A DNA stretch of 64,000 nt from Actinoplanes teichomyceticus ATCC 31121. Its GTDB lineage: Bacteria > Actinomycetota > Actinomycetes > Mycobacteriales > Micromonosporaceae. Where the stretch lies: contig NZ_CP023865.1 in the NCBI RefSeq assembly GCF_003711105.1, positions 2,691,001 to 2,755,000 of the forward strand. Direction: 5' to 3'. The notes under the pieces were generated by a model. The model worked only from the letters and a program-made list of their open reading frames with translations, had not been told where the DNA came from and did no database searches. A program made the translations under genes and the position numbers. Positions 61,941 to 64,000 of the stretch are shown piece by piece; the first letter of the stretch is position 1, and each line of letters starts with the position of its first letter.

Positions 61941-63785
61941 GTGACGATGGAGACGTTGGAGTTCCAGGCCGAGGCGCGCCAGCTGCTGCAGCTGATGGTC
62001 CACTCGATCTATTCGAACAAGGACATCTTCCTGCGCGAGTTGATCTCGAACGCGTCCGACGCGCTGGACAAGCTGCGCCTGGCCAAGCTGCAGGACGGTC
62101 TGGAGGCGGACACCTCCGACCTGCACATCGAGATCGAGGCGGACTCCGAGGCACGGACGCTGACCGTCCGGGACAACGGCATCGGCATGACCCGCGAGGA
62201 GGTCGTGACGCTGATCGGGACGATCGCCAAGTCCGGGACCGCCGACCTGCTCGCCAAGCTCAAGGAGGCGTCCGACAGCAAGGGCGACGCCGAGCTGATC
62301 GGTCAGTTCGGGGTCGGCTTCTACTCGACCTTCATGGTCGCCGACCGGGTGAGCCTGGTGACCCGCAAGGCCGGCACCGAGGGGCACGGCACCCGATGGG
62401 AGTCGGCCGGCGAGGGAACGTACACGATCGACGACGCGCCGGACGCGCCGGTCGGCACCGCGGTGACGCTGCACCTGCGGCCCAAGGACGAGGAGGACGC
62501 GCTCTACGACTACGCCGACCAGTGGCGGATCAAGCAGATCGTGAAGCGCTACTCGGACTTCATCTCCTTCCCCATCCGGATGGGGGAGGAGACGCTGAAC
62601 TCGATGAAGGCGCTCTGGGCACGCCCGCGCAGCGAGGTCTCGGACGACGAGTACCACCAGTTCTACCGGCACATCAGCCACGACTGGGCCGACCCGCTCG
62701 AGATCATCAACATGAAGGCGGAGGGCACCTTCGAGTACGAGGCGCTGCTGTTCATCCCGTCCCGCGCCCCGCACGACCTGTTCCAGCGTGACGCCCGCCG
62801 TGGCCTGCAGCTCTACGTCAAGCGCGTCTTCATCATGGACGACAGCAAGGAGCTGATCCCCGACTACCTGCGCTTCGTCAAGGGCGTCGTGGACGCGGCG
62901 GACCTGTCGCTGAACATCTCCCGGGAGATCCTGCAGCAGGACCGGCACATCCAGATGATCCGCCGCCGGCTGGTCAAGAAGGTCCTGTCCACGATCAAGG
63001 ACATGATGACCGGCAACCCGGAGAAGTACGCGACGTTCTGGCGCGAGTTCGGCCGGGCGGTCAAGGAGGGCCTGCTCAGCGAGCCGGACAACCACAAGCC
63101 GATCCTGGACATCGCCTCCTTCGCCACCACGCACTCCGCCGAGCCGACCACGCTCGCCGGCTACGTGGAGCGGATGAAGGAGGGCCAGGAGGAGATCTAC
63201 TACCTGACCGGCGAGAGCCGCTCCCAGGTGGAGAACTCGCCGCACATGGAGGCGTTCCGGGAGCAGGGCTACGAGGTGCTGATCCTCACCGACCCGGTCG
63301 ACGAGATCTGGGTCGACGCGGTGCCCGAGTACGACGGCCGGAAGCTGCGCTCGATCGCCCGCGGGTCGGTGGACCTGAAGAAGGACGAGGAGGAGAAGGA
63401 GCCGGAGGGCGACTTCGGCCCGCTGCTGGGCTTCCTCAAGGAGAAGCTCGACGAGCAGGTCAAGGAGGTGCGCCTCTCGCACCGGCTGACCACCTCGCCG
63501 GCCTGCCTGGTCAGCGACTCCGACGACATCACCCCGGCGCTGGAGAAGATGTACCGCGCGATGGGCCAGGAGGGGCCGCGGGTGAAGCGGATCCTGGAGC
63601 TCAACCCGAACCACCCGCTGGTCACCGGGTTGCGGTCGGCGCACGAGCGCGGCGCCGACGACCCGGCGCTGCCGGAGACCGCCGAGCTGCTGTACGGCAC
63701 CGCCCTGCTGGCCGAGGGCGGCGACCTGGAGGACCCGGCCCGTTTCGCGAAACTGCTCGCCGACCGGCTGGCTCGCACCGTCTGA
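61941..63785 (+). CDS. htpG: Hsp90-family molecular chaperone HtpG
   Basis: A 614-residue Hsp90 homologue. The N-terminal GHKL ATPase begins with FQAEARQLLQLMVHSIYSNK and has FLRELISNASDALDKLR, DNGIGMT and GQFGVGFYS, the ATP-binding motifs. The middle domain (from about residue 230) carries LYVKRVFIMDD, and the C-terminal dimerisation domain ends near residue 614. The length is normal. The GTG at 61941 has GAGGATGGAAA upstream; an ATG two codons later is also possible. It acts as an ATP-driven homodimeric chaperone in the cytoplasm. Confidence 0.96.
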   Translation: MTMETLEFQAEARQLLQLMVHSIYSNKDIFLRELISNASDALDKLRLAKLQDGLEADTSDLHIEIEADSEARTLTVRDNGIGMTREEVVTLIGTIAKSGTADLLAKLKEASDSKGDAELIGQFGVGFYSTFMVADRVSLVTRKAGTEGHGTRWESAGEGTYTIDDAPDAPVGTAVTLHLRPKDEEDALYDYADQWRIKQIVKRYSDFISFPIRMGEETLNSMKALWARPRSEVSDDEYHQFYRHISHDWADPLEIINMKAEGTFEYEALLFIPSRAPHDLFQRDARRGLQLYVKRVFIMDDSKELIPDYLRFVKGVVDAADLSLNISREILQQDRHIQMIRRRLVKKVLSTIKDMMTGNPEKYATFWREFGRAVKEGLLSEPDNHKPILDIASFATTHSAEPTTLAGYVERMKEGQEEIYYLTGESRSQVENSPHMEAFREQGYEVLILTDPVDEIWVDAVPEYDGRKLRSIARGSVDLKKDEEEKEPEGDFGPLLGFLKEKLDEQVKEVRLSHRLTTSPACLVSDSDDITPALEKMYRAMGQEGPRVKRILELNPNHPLVTGLRSAHERGADDPALPETAELLYGTALLAEGGDLEDPARFAKLLADRLARTV

Positions 63786-63799
63786 TCGGCAATACGCAT

Positions 63800-63836
63800 A
63801 AGCGGCCCCGGGAGCATTCCGGGGCCGCTTTTATCT
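63800..63836 (+). terminator. Rho-independent terminator of htpG
   Basis: Perfect 12-bp arms (63800-63811 and 63819-63830) with a 7-nt loop are followed by TTTTATCTTT, the best T-tract in the window. The hairpin begins 15 bp after the stop codon. Confidence 0.95.
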
Positions 63837-63864
63837 TTGTGACTGCCGTCGATATGGCTATGCT
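63837..63864 (+). promoter_or_regulatory. Promoter of the zinc-ribbon gene
   Basis: TTGTGA (63837-63842) and TATGCT (63859-63864) are separated by 16 bp; the ATG follows 6 nt later, so transcription should start at the start codon. The -35 element directly abuts the T-tail of the htpG terminator. Confidence 0.65.
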
Positions 63865-63870
63865 CGCGGA

Positions 63871-64000
63871 ATGAGGTGCGAAGCCTGCGGCTTGGACAAC
63901 GACCCGTCGCTCGACTATTGCGACAATTGTGAGCATCCGCTGCGGGATTCCACCACCGCCGTCATTTCTCCGCGGCAGCCGGTCCCGGTGCCGCGGCCCC
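63871..64000 (+). CDS. Zinc-ribbon protein, 3' end outside window
   Basis: Only the first 43 residues are visible. MRCEACGLDNDPSLDYCDNC shows two CxxC pairs 12 residues apart, a rubredoxin-type zinc ribbon. It is followed by a Pro/Val-rich stretch (RQPVPVPRP) that looks like a linker to a further domain, as in many actinomycete zinc-ribbon membrane or signalling proteins. It is preceded by a leaderless-type promoter. Nothing can be said about the rest. Confidence 0.8.
   Translation, partial: MRCEACGLDNDPSLDYCDNCEHPLRDSTTAVISPRQPVPVPRP

Overview
The window reads as chromosomal DNA of a high-GC filamentous actinomycete, most likely Micromonosporaceae (Actinoplanes/Micromonospora-like). The clues are very G/C-biased third codon positions, many GTG starts, CBM2-bearing cellulases, an AglEFG-type sugar importer without its own ATPase, a SARP regulator and a perfect CebR-type operator. 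No rRNA, tRNA, CRISPR array, insertion sequence or prophage was seen. I found 54 gene-level features, three of them broken genes or remnants.
1-8916: end of a secreted metzincin-like protease, then a four-gene cluster of two FtsX-type permeases and two LolD/MacB-type ATPases. 9137-14309: an alpha-glucoside-type ABC importer (binding lipoprotein and two permeases) with promoter, palindromic operator, internal hairpin and terminator, then UDP-glucose 6-dehydrogenase. 14638-21437: a cellulose/xyloglucan operon (GH74-CBM2, CBM2-GH48, AA10-CBM2) behind a perfect CebR box and closed by a hairpin, followed by a secreted SGNH hydrolase and a SARP regulator. A CE3-like CBM2 esterase at 34049-35107 has a near-perfect CebR box of its own, so the two loci probably form one cellobiose regulon.
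24801-33798: housekeeping and metabolic genes (YciO, a beta-hydroxyacid dehydrogenase, GH13, an aldehyde dehydrogenase, an orphan xylose-type binding lipoprotein, an LLM flavin enzyme, SmpB, an ABM monooxygenase) plus an Uma2-like remnant. 35222-39497: glycolate oxidase operon glcD-glcE-glcF, with a minisatellite-encoded insert in GlcE. 39972-45427: a lipoprotein, a frameshifted EspR-like XRE regulator facing a truncated ImmA/IrrE-like remnant, PPDK and a VOC protein. 45834-47717: RecQ.
47888-54698 is the most interesting block. It holds GTP cyclohydrolase II, a RibD-type reductase, a membrane flippase-like protein, a methyltransferase, a GT4 glycosyltransferase, a degenerate 6-pyruvoyl-tetrahydropterin synthase homologue, an MDR oxidoreductase without zinc ligands and a CDP-alcohol phosphatidyltransferase. 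Together they suggest an undescribed pathway to a membrane-anchored, glycosylated, possibly pteridine- or ribityl-derived lipid. 54695-64000: a BtuF-like protein, a membrane protein, a DrrAB-type exporter with a MerR regulator, an alpha/beta hydrolase, small proteins, HtpG and the start of a zinc-ribbon protein.
Two genome-style patterns recur. Several intergenic gaps hold short tandem arrays (19-, 26/52- and 46-bp periods). At least a dozen genes have a -10-like hexamer 6-7 nt before the start codon, suggesting leaderless mRNAs.
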